Origin: JBFWVD01 sp050246915 | GTDB taxonomy: Bacteria; Actinomycetota; Acidimicrobiia; Acidimicrobiales; Ilumatobacteraceae | Length of the DNA stretch: 64,000 nt | Assembly (NCBI GenBank): GCA_050246915.1 | Contig: JBFWVD010000022.1 | Coordinates: 13,458-77,457 of the forward strand | Reading direction: 5' to 3' | Shown: one piece after another, positions 51,868 through 59,775 of the stretch | Layout of the letters: each line of letters begins with the position of its first letter | Position numbering within the stretch: the first letter of the stretch is position 1 | Notes under the pieces: model-generated | The model's input: only the letters and a program-made list of their open reading frames with translations | Told to the model about the DNA's origin: nothing | The model's database searches: none | Translations under genes and position numbers: made by a program

Positions 51868-53571
51868 CAGGAGGTAGCGAGTGGAGAGGGGCACCGAGCG
51901 TGCCGGTTCACAACGAAGCGGCACACCATCGGCCGTGACCTCGAGGGTGCGCGGGTCGACCTCGATGACGGGGAGCGCGTCGTTGCGAACCATGTCCGCC
52001 TTCGACAGTTGTCGCACGTTGGTGATCGGCTCGATCCGGCGACGCAATCCGAGCGACGCGACGTAGCCGTGGTCGATGGCGACCTGCGAGACGAACAAGC
52101 TGCCGAGGTGAGCGGGTGCCGCGCCTTTCGCACCGAACTGTGGCCGTTGCCGCACGGGCTCGGCCTGCGTCACCGAAGCCGAGGGGTCGCCCATCGCGCA
52201 GCTCACGGGCACCCCCGACTTGATGACCATGAACGGACGGACCCCGAAGAACGCGGGTTGCCACAACACGACGTCGGCCATCTTGCCGGGAGTGAGCGAT
52301 CCGACGTGATCGGCGATGCCATACGCGATGGCCGGGTTGACGGTGAGCTTGGCGAGATAGCGAGCGATCCGCTCGTTGTCACCGCGATCGCCGGTCTCGG
52401 TTGCCAGCCTGCCGACTCGATCCTTCATGACCGAAGCGAGACGCCAGCAGCAGGTGATGTTCTCGTTCGCGCGCCCCATGCCTTGAGTGTCGGCGGCGAA
52501 GATGCTGATGGCACCCATGTCGTGGAGCAGATCTTCCGCCGCCATCGTCGCCGCCCGTCCACGCGCGTCGGCCAGCGCAACGTCCTCCGGCAGTGATGGC
52601 GACAGGTTGTGGACGAGCATCGTCATCATGAGCGATTCCTCCACTCCCCCAACGGTGAACGGGTTGGTGGGATTGGTCGAGGAAGGGATCACGTTGGGCA
52701 GTCCGTTGACACGGATGATGTCGGGGACGTGGCCGCCGCCCGCCCCTTCGGTGTGGAACAGATGCACCGATCGGCCGGCGATGGCTGCCAGCGTGTCGTC
52801 GAGGTAGCCCGACTCGTTGAGCGAGTCGGTGTGCATGCAGACCGAGAAGTCGTGTTGATCGGCCGCGCTCAATGCAGCGTCGACGGCCGCCGGCGACGCC
52901 CCCACGTCCTCGTGCACCTTCACGCCCAGGCAGCCGTAGGCCACCGACTCGACGATGGCGTCCACGTGGTGTGCACTCCCCCGACCGAGCAGACCGAGGT
53001 TCACCGGATAGCTCTCGAACGCGCGACACAGCGTCGACATCGCGGTCGGACCACTGACCGCGATGTCGAGCAGATTCCCCCAGTCCATGGCCACGATCGA
53101 CGTGGTGCCCGCAGCAACGCAGTGATCGACCTGACCGGGATCGAGCAGATGGGCATGGGCCTCCACCGCACCGGGCGTCGCCACGAGGCGTTCACCCGAT
53201 ACCACTGCGGTGTGGGGTCCCACGATGAGATCGGGGTGCACCCCGTCCATCACATCGGGGTTGCCGGCCTTGCCCAGCCCGACGATCCGCCCGTCGCACA
53301 CCCCCAGGTCGCCTTTGACCACGCCGAGGATCGGATCGATCACCACCACATTGGTGATCACCAGATCGAGAGCACCCGTAGAACGCGCCGCCCACGACGC
53401 GACGCCTTGGCCTTCGCGAACGGTGCCTCCGACCTTGCCGACCAGTTCGTCGCCTGGCACGCCATGGTCGTGTTCGACACGCGCCAGCAGCGAGGTGTCG
53501 CCGAGTCGGATGAGATCCCCGGTCGTCGGTCCGTACAACTCGGCATAGGCGCGGCGAGTCATGCGGCTCAT
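51862..53571 (-). CDS. ureC: Urease alpha (catalytic) subunit UreC, divergent type
   Basis: A 569-residue nickel hydrolase that converts urea to ammonia and carbamate. Metal ligands are conserved: H139 and H141 (EAHAH), carbamylated K218 and H220 (GVKVHED), H247 (MHTDSLNESG), H273 (HTEGAGGGH) and D361 (AADTQGMGR). The mobile flap, usually CHH, reads V320-H321-N322 (MLVHNL); the proton-donor His is kept but the flap Cys is Val. It fits the second, divergent actinobacterial urease group with fused UreAB. The start overlaps ureAB by ATGA. Confidence 0.95.
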   Translation of the reverse strand: MSRMTRRAYAELYGPTTGDLIRLGDTSLLARVEHDHGVPGDELVGKVGGTVREGQGVASWAARSTGALDLVITNVVVIDPILGVVKGDLGVCDGRIVGLGKAGNPDVMDGVHPDLIVGPHTAVVSGERLVATPGAVEAHAHLLDPGQVDHCVAAGTTSIVAMDWGNLLDIAVSGPTAMSTLCRAFESYPVNLGLLGRGSAHHVDAIVESVAYGCLGVKVHEDVGASPAAVDAALSAADQHDFSVCMHTDSLNESGYLDDTLAAIAGRSVHLFHTEGAGGGHVPDIIRVNGLPNVIPSSTNPTNPFTVGGVEESLMMTMLVHNLSPSLPEDVALADARGRAATMAAEDLLHDMGAISIFAADTQGMGRANENITCCWRLASVMKDRVGRLATETGDRGDNERIARYLAKLTVNPAIAYGIADHVGSLTPGKMADVVLWQPAFFGVRPFMVIKSGVPVSCAMGDPSASVTQAEPVRQRPQFGAKGAAPAHLGSLFVSQVAIDHGYVASLGLRRRIEPITNVRQLSKADMVRNDALPVIEVDPRTLEVTADGVPLRCEPARSVPLSTRYLLR

Positions 53572-54296
53572 GGCTTCTCGCCTCCGGCGCTCTCGATACG
53601 TTCGATCGCTCGACGCCGGACGTCGGGATCATCGAGAGGGCCATTGGTGAGCCCACGATGACCGCTCACGATGCGATTGCCGCCGATGGGGACGATCGAC
53701 ACCACGATTGTCGACCCCGGATCGACGCGCACCATCGTTCCGGCCGGAACATCGAGTCGATGGCCGAAGGCAGCGGTGCGGTCGAGCAGCAACGCCGCGT
53801 TGCACTCGGCCAGATGCCAGTGGCTGGTCAGGAATATCGGTCGGTCACCTGGATTGGCGATGGTGATGTGCTTTGCGGCTCGTCCGGCATTGATCTCGAT
53901 GTCGCCATCGACGCAGATGATCTCCCCGGGCGCTCCGAGCGGGTCTGTGTCAATTGATGTTGCTTCATCCCCGATCGGGCCGTCCGGCGCTGGACCAATC
54001 GGGTCGAGCACCGTGATGAGTCGGGTCCCGTCGGCGAACAGTCCCTCGACGGCGATCATGGTCACCAACGACGCCACGCCATCGAGCACATCGTCAGTGG
54101 TCAGCAGCTTGGGCAGTTCGGTGCGGATCTGGCTGAGCGTCATGCCGTCGCGAGCCATCTCCAAGGCCTCGTCGCACAACAACGCTTCGGCCTCGGCCTG
54201 ATTGAGACGCAACCCGCGTTGACGTCGCCGCCGGGCCAGCTCCGCGGCTTGGAAGATGAGCAGGCGCTCGATCTCGGTGGGAGTCAGGTTCAGCAC
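53568..54296 (-). CDS. ureAB: Fused urease gamma-beta subunit (UreA-UreB)
   Basis: A 242-residue fusion. Residues 1-100 are UreA-like (LNLTPTEIERLLIFQAAELARRR, LFADGTRLITVLDPI), and residues about 125-225 are UreB-like (PGEIICVDGDIEINAGR, IFLTSHWHLAECNAALLLDR). A roughly 20-residue Pro/Asp-rich linker joins them. Fusion of the two small subunits is known in some actinobacterial ureases. The start at 54296 is inside ureF (7-base overlap), and the stop overlaps ureC by ATGA. Confidence 0.93.
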   Translation of the reverse strand: MLNLTPTEIERLLIFQAAELARRRRQRGLRLNQAEAEALLCDEALEMARDGMTLSQIRTELPKLLTTDDVLDGVASLVTMIAVEGLFADGTRLITVLDPIGPAPDGPIGDEATSIDTDPLGAPGEIICVDGDIEINAGRAAKHITIANPGDRPIFLTSHWHLAECNAALLLDRTAAFGHRLDVPAGTMVRVDPGSTIVVSIVPIGGNRIVSGHRGLTNGPLDDPDVRRRAIERIESAGGEKP

Positions 54297-55018
54297 GAGA
54301 ACATCCGGGTGGGGCGTCGCGCGTGGTTGGCCATGGCCATGTCGGCCAGTGGTGTGAATGCGCTGGGCTCGGCCGGTGGTGGCGTGGAGAGGATCAGAGA
54401 GACGCGTCGCTGGCCACTGTCACGAAGTCGTTGACCGTCGATGTGCCCGACGACGCCCAGGCGAAGCGCGGCCGAGGCGATCTGGTTCACCAGCTGCCAG
54501 CCGCACAACAACTCGCACTCGGCCGCGTCGAGCCCCTCGCCGGTCCACACCAGTGCCTGGGCGATGAGTTGATGACCCGGCGCTGCGCCGTTCAACACCA
54601 TCGCGCGGTACTCGGCGGCGCCGCTGACCCCCAAGGCCGCCGCCGTCGACAGCAGCGCAGTACCGCTGCGCCGTGATGCCGTTCGGGCGGTGTCGACGAG
54701 GGTCCAGGCCTCGATCTCGCGATCGAGAACGGCGAGTCGGAACAAGGCCGATTGCTCATCATCGTCCGACCTATCGCCGGTCTCGCTCAGGGTCCGGACG
54801 GCTCGGCGCATCATCGGGCGATCGAACGTGGCAAATCGATGATCGAGCAAGGTGTTGAGGAATCGCTCGACGTCGCCTGCGTCGGTCACCAGCGCATCGG
54901 CGATCGCCCCCTCGAGCCCCCACGAGGAGTTGAACGCTCCCGACGGGTAGGCGCTGTCGGCCAAGCGGAGAGCCACGGCAAGACGCCCGAGGTCGGGGGT
55001 GACATCTGTCAATCCCAC
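54290..55018 (-). CDS. ureF: Urease accessory protein UreF
   Basis: A 242-residue all-helical chaperone. The N-terminus LADSAYPSGAFNSSWGLEGA matches the family's opening helix. It binds UreD and UreG and acts as an activation gate. Its start overlaps the ureE 3' end by 10 bases, consistent with a tightly packed operon. Confidence 0.9.
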   Translation of the reverse strand: MGLTDVTPDLGRLAVALRLADSAYPSGAFNSSWGLEGAIADALVTDAGDVERFLNTLLDHRFATFDRPMMRRAVRTLSETGDRSDDDEQSALFRLAVLDREIEAWTLVDTARTASRRSGTALLSTAAALGVSGAAEYRAMVLNGAAPGHQLIAQALVWTGEGLDAAECELLCGWQLVNQIASAALRLGVVGHIDGQRLRDSGQRRVSLILSTPPPAEPSAFTPLADMAMANHARRPTRMFSC

Positions 55019-55461
55019 CTGACGCTCCCGTCCTCGAACAGATCAGCAAGGCGCGCCTGTACGTCATCGGGTCGGGCGTCCAACACCTGCATGGACCCGC
55101 TCGGATCGAAGCTCACTGCCCAGTGCAGCGATCCGGCCCGATGACCCAGGCGCAATGCTGCGGCCGAGTCGCGCGGCCGGAGGCCCAGGCTCGACGATTC
55201 AGCCAAGCGCACGATCACCGCCCGATCACTGCCGAGATCGAGCACTGCACCATCCCTGAGCTGCTGCGATCGATCCAGCGCGATGAGGATCTCCGAGCCG
55301 CGATCACCCCGGAGCCGCAGCCGCCGCCTGGCCGCGTCGCCCGCCGGGACCACCACTGTCTCGATGTGGTGATGGCCGAGTTCCACAAGCCGCACAGCGA
55401 TCGTCGGATCATCGACGTGGCCGACGATGGCCGTGCACACGATCTGATCCGGACCATCCAC
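55009..55461 (-). CDS. ureE: Urease accessory nickel carrier UreE
   Basis: About 150 residues. The N-terminal domain (HHHIETVVVPAGDAARRRLRLRGDRGSEILIAL) and the C-terminal metal domain (LRDGAVLDLGSDRAVIVRLAE; AALRLGHRAGSLHW) are UreE-like; the His-rich tail of many UreE proteins is missing. Pieces are quoted separately for length: the first is residues 25-57. GTG 55461 with GAGG upstream is the preferred start; GTG 55440 is an alternative. The open frame continues upstream for 200 codons as a shadow of the opposite gene. It is the first gene of the operon. Confidence 0.8.
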   Translation of the reverse strand: MDGPDQIVCTAIVGHVDDPTIAVRLVELGHHHIETVVVPAGDAARRRLRLRGDRGSEILIALDRSQQLRDGAVLDLGSDRAVIVRLAESSSLGLRPRDSAAALRLGHRAGSLHWAVSFDPSGSMQVLDARPDDVQARLADLFEDGSVRWD

Positions 55462-55584
55462 AACGTGATCCTCGCACCGCTCAGCCAGGTCGGTGCGCGA
55501 TCTCCGAGCTACGTGCCAGCGCTGTCGATCCGTGCTGGCAACCAGGGTTGATGCCAATATCTGTGGCAACCCCCGAGGAGGATC

Positions 55585-56121
55585 GTGGCCGACAGCATCG
55601 ACACACGCACGTCCTGGCTCACTCCTGACGAGTTGGCCACGGTGCGCAGTCAGGTTCCACTCATCTACGTCGACGCCGTGCCGGTGCGAGTGGACGAGTT
55701 CGGGCACGTCACCGAGGTGGGTCTGCTGCTGCGGGCCATGCCCGATGGGACCATCAGCCGGGCCATCGTGTCTGGTCGGGTGCTGTTCGGGGAGCGAATC
55801 CGAGAAGCTCTGTTGCGCCATTTGGAGAAGGACCTCGGTCCGGTCGCCCTGCCGCGGCTCCCACCGGAGGTCGCCCCGTTCACAGTGATCGAGTACTTCC
55901 CCGATCCCATGCGCAGCGGTTTCCACGATCCTCGTCATCACGCGGTGAGCCTTGCGTTCGTCGTGCCGGTCGACGGCGACTGCGCGCCGTCGCAGGATTC
56001 GCTCGACCTCGCCTGGCTGACTCCAGCAGAAGCGGTCAGCGAAGACGTCCGCAAAGAGATGACGGGCGGCCACGATCGTCTGCTGCGCCTGGCGCTGGCC
56101 CATGTGGGCCAGCTGCCATGA
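55585..56121 (+). CDS. DUF4916 protein (NUDIX-fold derivative)
   Basis: A 178-residue protein. SWLTPDELATVRSQVPLIYV, GLLLRAMPDG, SRAIVSGRVLFGERIREAL and the FHDPRHHAVSLAFVVPV stretch are DUF4916 hallmarks. The fold is NUDIX-like but the catalytic NUDIX box is not intact, so hydrolase activity is doubtful. GTG 55585 follows GAGGAGGATC. It is divergent from the urease operon. Confidence 0.85.
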   Translation: MADSIDTRTSWLTPDELATVRSQVPLIYVDAVPVRVDEFGHVTEVGLLLRAMPDGTISRAIVSGRVLFGERIREALLRHLEKDLGPVALPRLPPEVAPFTVIEYFPDPMRSGFHDPRHHAVSLAFVVPVDGDCAPSQDSLDLAWLTPAEAVSEDVRKEMTGGHDRLLRLALAHVGQLP

Positions 56122-56162
56122 CGCCTGACTGTCAACTCTGATTGCTCAGTCCTGATCGCCCG

Positions 56163-56198
56163 CTCGTTCGTGGACTCGTTCGTGGGCTCGTTCGTCGG
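56163..56198. repeat. 12-bp tandem repeat x3
   Basis: CTCGTTCGTGGA, CTCGTTCGTGGG and CTCGTTCGTCGG follow each other in the spacer between the DUF4916 gene and the SDR stop. Probably slippage; no gene assigned. Confidence 0.85.
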
Positions 56199-56213
56199 GT
56201 GCGGGCGACCACC

Positions 56214-57128
56214 TCACTGCGGATCGAGCGGGTTCTTACCGCCGACGAGCCAGTTGGGTTGCGCTTTGGCCAACCGATCGCGCCACAGCACGTCGAGCTT
56301 GGTCGGATCGCCTTCGGGCGGGACGCGCTCACCGCGGGTCCATCCCTGATCGACGGCGAACGCTCGGCCTGACACCGAGAACACGCGACCGGTGATGCCG
56401 GCCGACTGGGTCGACGCCAGCCACACACACGTGCCGGCGATCCAGACCGGGTCGATCTCGGCCTGCTCTTCTTCGCTCGCCCCGACGACCGCCTGGCCCG
56501 CGGTCATGCGGGTTGCCGCCACCGGTGAGAGGCAGTTGACCGTCACTCCGTAGCGCTCGAGTTCCATGCCGGCGATGATGCTGAACGACGCTATGCCGGC
56601 CTTGGCGGCGCCGTAGTTCGACTGACCGACGTTGCCATAGAGCCCCGAGCCCGACGTGGTGTTGATGATGCGAGCGTCGTTGGTCTTGCCGGCCTTGGTC
56701 TGCTCGCGCCAGTAGGTGGCTGCCCAGCGGCTGGTGGCGAACGTGCCCTTCAGGTGGACGCGCATCACCGAATCCCAATCATCCTCGGTCATGTTCACGA
56801 GCACCCGGTCACGCAAGATGCCAGCGTTGTTGACCACGACGTGGAGATCACCGTAGGTCTCGATGGCCTGATTCACGATCGTCTGCGCGCCGACCCAGGT
56901 CGAGATGTCATCAGTGTTGGCGACCGCTTCGCCGCCCATGGCCTTGATCTCGTCGACGACCTGCTGAGCGGGGCCAGCGTCGTGGGCCGATCCGTCGACT
57001 GCAGCACCGACGTCGTTGACGACGACCTTGGCGCCGTGGAATGCGAGCGCCAGGGCGTGCTCCCGCCCGATGCCCCGACCCGCACCGGTGACGATGCAGA
57101 CCCGACCTTCGACCATCCGATCACTCAT
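56214..57128 (-). CDS. Short-chain dehydrogenase/reductase, hydroxyacyl-CoA type
   Basis: A 304-residue SDR with NAD(P)-binding TGAGRGIG (about 14-21), NNAGILRD (about 104-111), catalytic Ser in NTTSGSGLYG, and the YxxxK motif in SNYGAAKAG. The length and C-terminal extension resemble the dehydrogenase domain of MFE-2-like (3R)-hydroxyacyl-CoA enzymes of steroid and fatty-acid beta-oxidation. ATG 57128 follows GGAGGGG. It continues a minus-strand run that begins at the CoA ligase (61227) but is separated from it by the repeat-bracketed nuclease gene. Confidence 0.87.
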   Translation of the reverse strand: MSDRMVEGRVCIVTGAGRGIGREHALALAFHGAKVVVNDVGAAVDGSAHDAGPAQQVVDEIKAMGGEAVANTDDISTWVGAQTIVNQAIETYGDLHVVVNNAGILRDRVLVNMTEDDWDSVMRVHLKGTFATSRWAATYWREQTKAGKTNDARIINTTSGSGLYGNVGQSNYGAAKAGIASFSIIAGMELERYGVTVNCLSPVAATRMTAGQAVVGASEEEQAEIDPVWIAGTCVWLASTQSAGITGRVFSVSGRAFAVDQGWTRGERVPPEGDPTKLDVLWRDRLAKAQPNWLVGGKNPLDPQ

Positions 57129-57152
57129 TGAACCCCTCCAGGCTGTGGTCCC

Positions 57153-57178
57153 CCACTCTGGCACCAGCGCCACAGTGG
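57153..57178. repeat. Isolated 9-8-9 palindrome pair outside the left inverted repeat
   Basis: CCACTCTGG and CCACAGTGG are separated by 8 bases, the same layout as the outer part of the two 65-bp repeats nearby, with extra mismatches. It sits between the SDR start and the left repeat and may be a decayed third copy. Confidence 0.6.
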
Positions 57179-57221
57179 AGCCAGATTGCGCGAATCGCCG
57201 CTCCCCCCGTCACGGCAGTCA

Positions 57222-57286
57222 CCAGTCTGGCGCGGGCGCCAGTCTGGTGACTCCGTACACGCACTGTGTACAAAGCCTCCAGAGTT
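57222..57286. repeat. Left 65-bp inverted repeat flanking the DUF559 gene
   Basis: Order: CCAGTCTGG, 8 bases, CCAGTCTGG, 18 bases, GTGTAC, 5 bases, CTCCAGAGTT. The complement of 58397-58461 has the same length and the same order and spacing; 48 of 65 positions match by my hand alignment. The CCAGTCTGG pair also lies within a 36-base near-perfect hairpin (57217-57252). Confidence 0.88.
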
Positions 57287-57429
57287 CGGCATCGACGGCG
57301 CGCCTTGACCGGGTAGCACCCCGAGCCCTGCAACACCGTTTGCCGCGGCAAGATCGCGCTGTCGGTCCGACCGGACCCGTCTATCGCCGGGCCCCGGCTC
57401 CCATCCAACTGCGGAGAACCGGAACGTCG

Positions 57430-58398
57430 ATGAACCGCCAAACCCTCTTGTTCCTGCAACGTCATCACAACGTCGCGAGCCTCGCCGAACTTCGCGAGCT
57501 CGGCCTCACGAACACCCAGATCAATCGTTTCGTCGAGGCCGGCACACTCGAGCGACGCGGGCCCCGGGCCTACAGACTCGTTGGCGGTCGCGAGTCGTAC
57601 GAATCTGCATGCCGGCTCGCCTGCGCCAGCTATCGCCACGGGATCATCTCCGGCCGAGCCGCCGGCAAGCTCTGGGGGCTCCGTCGAATGGGCGACGCGC
57701 CAGTGACAGTGACCGTTCCCGAGGATGTTCGGGTGGTTCCGGACGCAGACCTGCTCGTCAAGCGCTCACGCAACATCGGTAAGGAGGACACCATCGAACG
57801 GGTGGACGGCATCCGAGTCACGACTCCCGAGCGCACAGCATTCGACCTCGGCGCATACATAGATGAACTCGCTCTGACCTCGATTGTCGAGCAGCTGCTC
57901 GACCGAGGTCTCGTAACTCTCGCGTCCCTTCGTTCAGTGGTCGGCCGGCTCGCCCGGCAGGGTCGCGCCGGTTCCGGCCGGCTCGCAGCCGTACTCGATG
58001 CCCGGGGCTCCGCCGTCCCGTTGCAGTCAGACCTCGAGGTGAGGTTCGAAAGAGCGCTGCTCGACTTCGGGCTGCCCAAGCCCCGTCGTCAGTATCCGCT
58101 CCGGTTACCCGATGGTCGCCGGGTCTTCGCGGACTTCGCGTGGCCCGATCTTCTGCTCATCGTCGAGGTGGATGGTGACTACCACGATGGTTTCGACCAG
58201 CGCGGCCGCGACAAAGAGCGCGATAGGCAGCTGGGCGTCCTTGGTTGGTTCACAGCGCGCGTTCCGGGGCACGAGGTCAACGAACGGCCCCGGTCGGCCG
58301 TGATGGATGTGGCGGCAATCATGGACACGAGACGTCGACTGCTCGGTCGAGAGCTGCCAAAGGTTCCGCGGGGAGACGCCAACGGCACGGAGACCTAA
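57430..58398 (+). CDS. DUF559-type endonuclease-fold protein with AbiEi-like N-terminal domain
   Basis: A 322-residue protein. Residues 1-80 form a winged-helix AbiEi-like region (LTNTQINRFVEAGTLERRGPRAYRL, split around residue 38). Residues 230-322 carry a Vsr/DUF559 endonuclease-like core: QSDLEVRFERALLDFGL with an active-site-like E, YPLRLPDGRRVFADFAWPD, and IVEVDGDYHDGFDQRGRDKERD. Such two-domain proteins are common actinobacterial antitoxin-like or nuclease-like genes of unknown role. ATG 57430 has GGAGAACC upstream. The gene lies on the opposite strand from both neighbours, and its stop codon overlaps the right inverted repeat. Confidence 0.8.
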   Translation: MNRQTLLFLQRHHNVASLAELRELGLTNTQINRFVEAGTLERRGPRAYRLVGGRESYESACRLACASYRHGIISGRAAGKLWGLRRMGDAPVTVTVPEDVRVVPDADLLVKRSRNIGKEDTIERVDGIRVTTPERTAFDLGAYIDELALTSIVEQLLDRGLVTLASLRSVVGRLARQGRAGSGRLAAVLDARGSAVPLQSDLEVRFERALLDFGLPKPRRQYPLRLPDGRRVFADFAWPDLLLIVEVDGDYHDGFDQRGRDKERDRQLGVLGWFTARVPGHEVNERPRSAVMDVAAIMDTRRRLLGRELPKVPRGDANGTET

Positions 58399-58461
58399 CT
58401 CTGGAGTTTCCGTACACAATGCGGCACCGTGCGCTCCAGACTGGCGTGGGCGCCAGACTGG
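58397..58461. repeat. Right 65-bp inverted repeat flanking the DUF559 gene
   Basis: AACTCTGGAG begins inside the gene's TAA stop; then 5 bases, GTACAC, 18 bases, CCAGACTGG, 8 bases, CCAGACTGG. This is the inverted counterpart of 57222-57286. It ends 13 bases before the acyl-CoA dehydrogenase stop. Confidence 0.88.
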
Positions 58462-58474
58462 TAGTGGCGGGCCG

Positions 58475-59644
58475 TCAGTCGCGGGGGAGGCCGAGGACGC
58501 GCTCGCCGATGATGTTGCGCTGCACCTGCGAACTACCGGCGTAGATCGTGTCGGCCCGGCTGAACATGAACGTGTACTGCATGTCGTCGTACTCCTGTGT
58601 GCCCAACAGGATCTGCGCGTCGATGCCGCGCACCTCCATGTAGAGCTCACCGAGCCGCTGATGCCACGCCGACCAGAAGAGCTTCCCGATCGACGCCTCC
58701 GGCCCCGGCTGCCCACCCTTGGCCAGCTGCGTCATGAGGCGCATCTGCGAGTAGCGCATCTGCTCGAGTCCGATGTAGGCGTCGGCGAGCTTCTGTCGGA
58801 TCGGCAACTCGTGCACCGCTCCGCTTTCACGCGCCGCCTCGAGCACCTTGTTGAACTCGGTCTGGAAGCGGAACAGCATGACCGCGAACGCCGTGCCGCG
58901 CTCGAAGCTGAGCGTCGTCATGGCCGTCTTGAACCCGTTGCCCACTCCGCCGACGACGAGATCGGCCTTCGTGCGCGCTCCGTCGAAGAACACTTCGTTG
59001 AACTCCGAGTCGCCCGTCATCTGCCGGATGGGCCGCAGTTCGATACCCGGCTGATCGATCGGCACCAACAGGAACGACAGCCCAGCGTTGCGCTTCGACT
59101 CAGGGTCGGTGCGGGTCACGACCATGATCCAATCAGCAAGCGTCGCCTGCGATGTCCAGATCTTCTGACCGTCGATGACCCACTCGTCGCCATCGAGCAC
59201 GGCCTTGGTCTTGATGTTGGCGAGGTCGGAGCCGGCGTCGGGTTCGCTGAACCCCTGACACCAGAACTCCTCGCCCTTCAGGATCGGCGGCAAGAAGCGT
59301 TGCTTTTGCTCCTCGGTACCCAACGCCATCACCGTCGGTCCGAGCATGCCTTCGGAGAACGTCGCAGCCCGCGTCGGACCCCCGGCCTTCACGTACTCCT
59401 CGAGGAACACCGACTGCTTCGACACATCGAGGTTGCGGCCGCCATAGGCCTCGGGCCAGCTGAGGCCGATCCATCGACCCTCGCCGAGCCGCTTCTCCCA
59501 CTGCTTGATGAGCGCCCATTCCTCGGGGCCACCGAAGTTGGAGCCGGTCGGCAAGGTGTCGAACGGGGCGATCAGGTTGTCCTTCAGCCACGCCCGCACT
59601 TCCAGGCGAAAGGCCTCGTCCTCCGGATTGGCATCGAAGTTCAT
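58475..59644 (-). CDS. Acyl-CoA dehydrogenase (FadE-like)
   Basis: A 389-residue flavoenzyme that oxidises acyl-CoA to enoyl-CoA. It has the N-terminal helical domain (RLEVRAWLKDNL), the FAD loop in WCQGFSEPDAGSDLANI, WVIDGQKIWTSQATLADW, and the C-terminal DTIYAGSSQVQRNIIGERVL. Long FadE subunits of this type often act on CoA esters of steroids or branched acids, sometimes as heteromers. The start at 59644 follows GGAGG. A CoA ligase gene lies upstream with a 131-base gap. Confidence 0.92.
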   Translation of the reverse strand: MNFDANPEDEAFRLEVRAWLKDNLIAPFDTLPTGSNFGGPEEWALIKQWEKRLGEGRWIGLSWPEAYGGRNLDVSKQSVFLEEYVKAGGPTRAATFSEGMLGPTVMALGTEEQKQRFLPPILKGEEFWCQGFSEPDAGSDLANIKTKAVLDGDEWVIDGQKIWTSQATLADWIMVVTRTDPESKRNAGLSFLLVPIDQPGIELRPIRQMTGDSEFNEVFFDGARTKADLVVGGVGNGFKTAMTTLSFERGTAFAVMLFRFQTEFNKVLEAARESGAVHELPIRQKLADAYIGLEQMRYSQMRLMTQLAKGGQPGPEASIGKLFWSAWHQRLGELYMEVRGIDAQILLGTQEYDDMQYTFMFSRADTIYAGSSQVQRNIIGERVLGLPRD

Positions 59645-59775
59645 GCTCGGTCCTCCCGCTCTCGGCCGGTCGATGGCAGACGATGACCGTAACCGTGATC
59701 GCCGTTTGACTCCCAGCCGAACCGCGGCCCGAGCTCCCAGCCGAACCGCGGCCCGAGAACGCGTTCAACGAGAAC

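Noticed and set aside
51810..52133. N-terminal extension of UreG through the 21-bp repeats
   Set aside because: The added sequence is repetitive and antisense-like, while ATG 51809 gives the family-typical start before the P-loop strand.
52609..53661. 350-codon frame opposite ureC
   Set aside because: Low-complexity Arg/His-rich translation; ureC on the other strand has complete urease motifs.
55462..56103. Upstream extension of the ureE reading frame by about 210 codons
   Set aside because: It is antisense to the DUF4916 gene and lacks UreE sequence; a GTG with GAGG spacing gives the usual 150-residue UreE.
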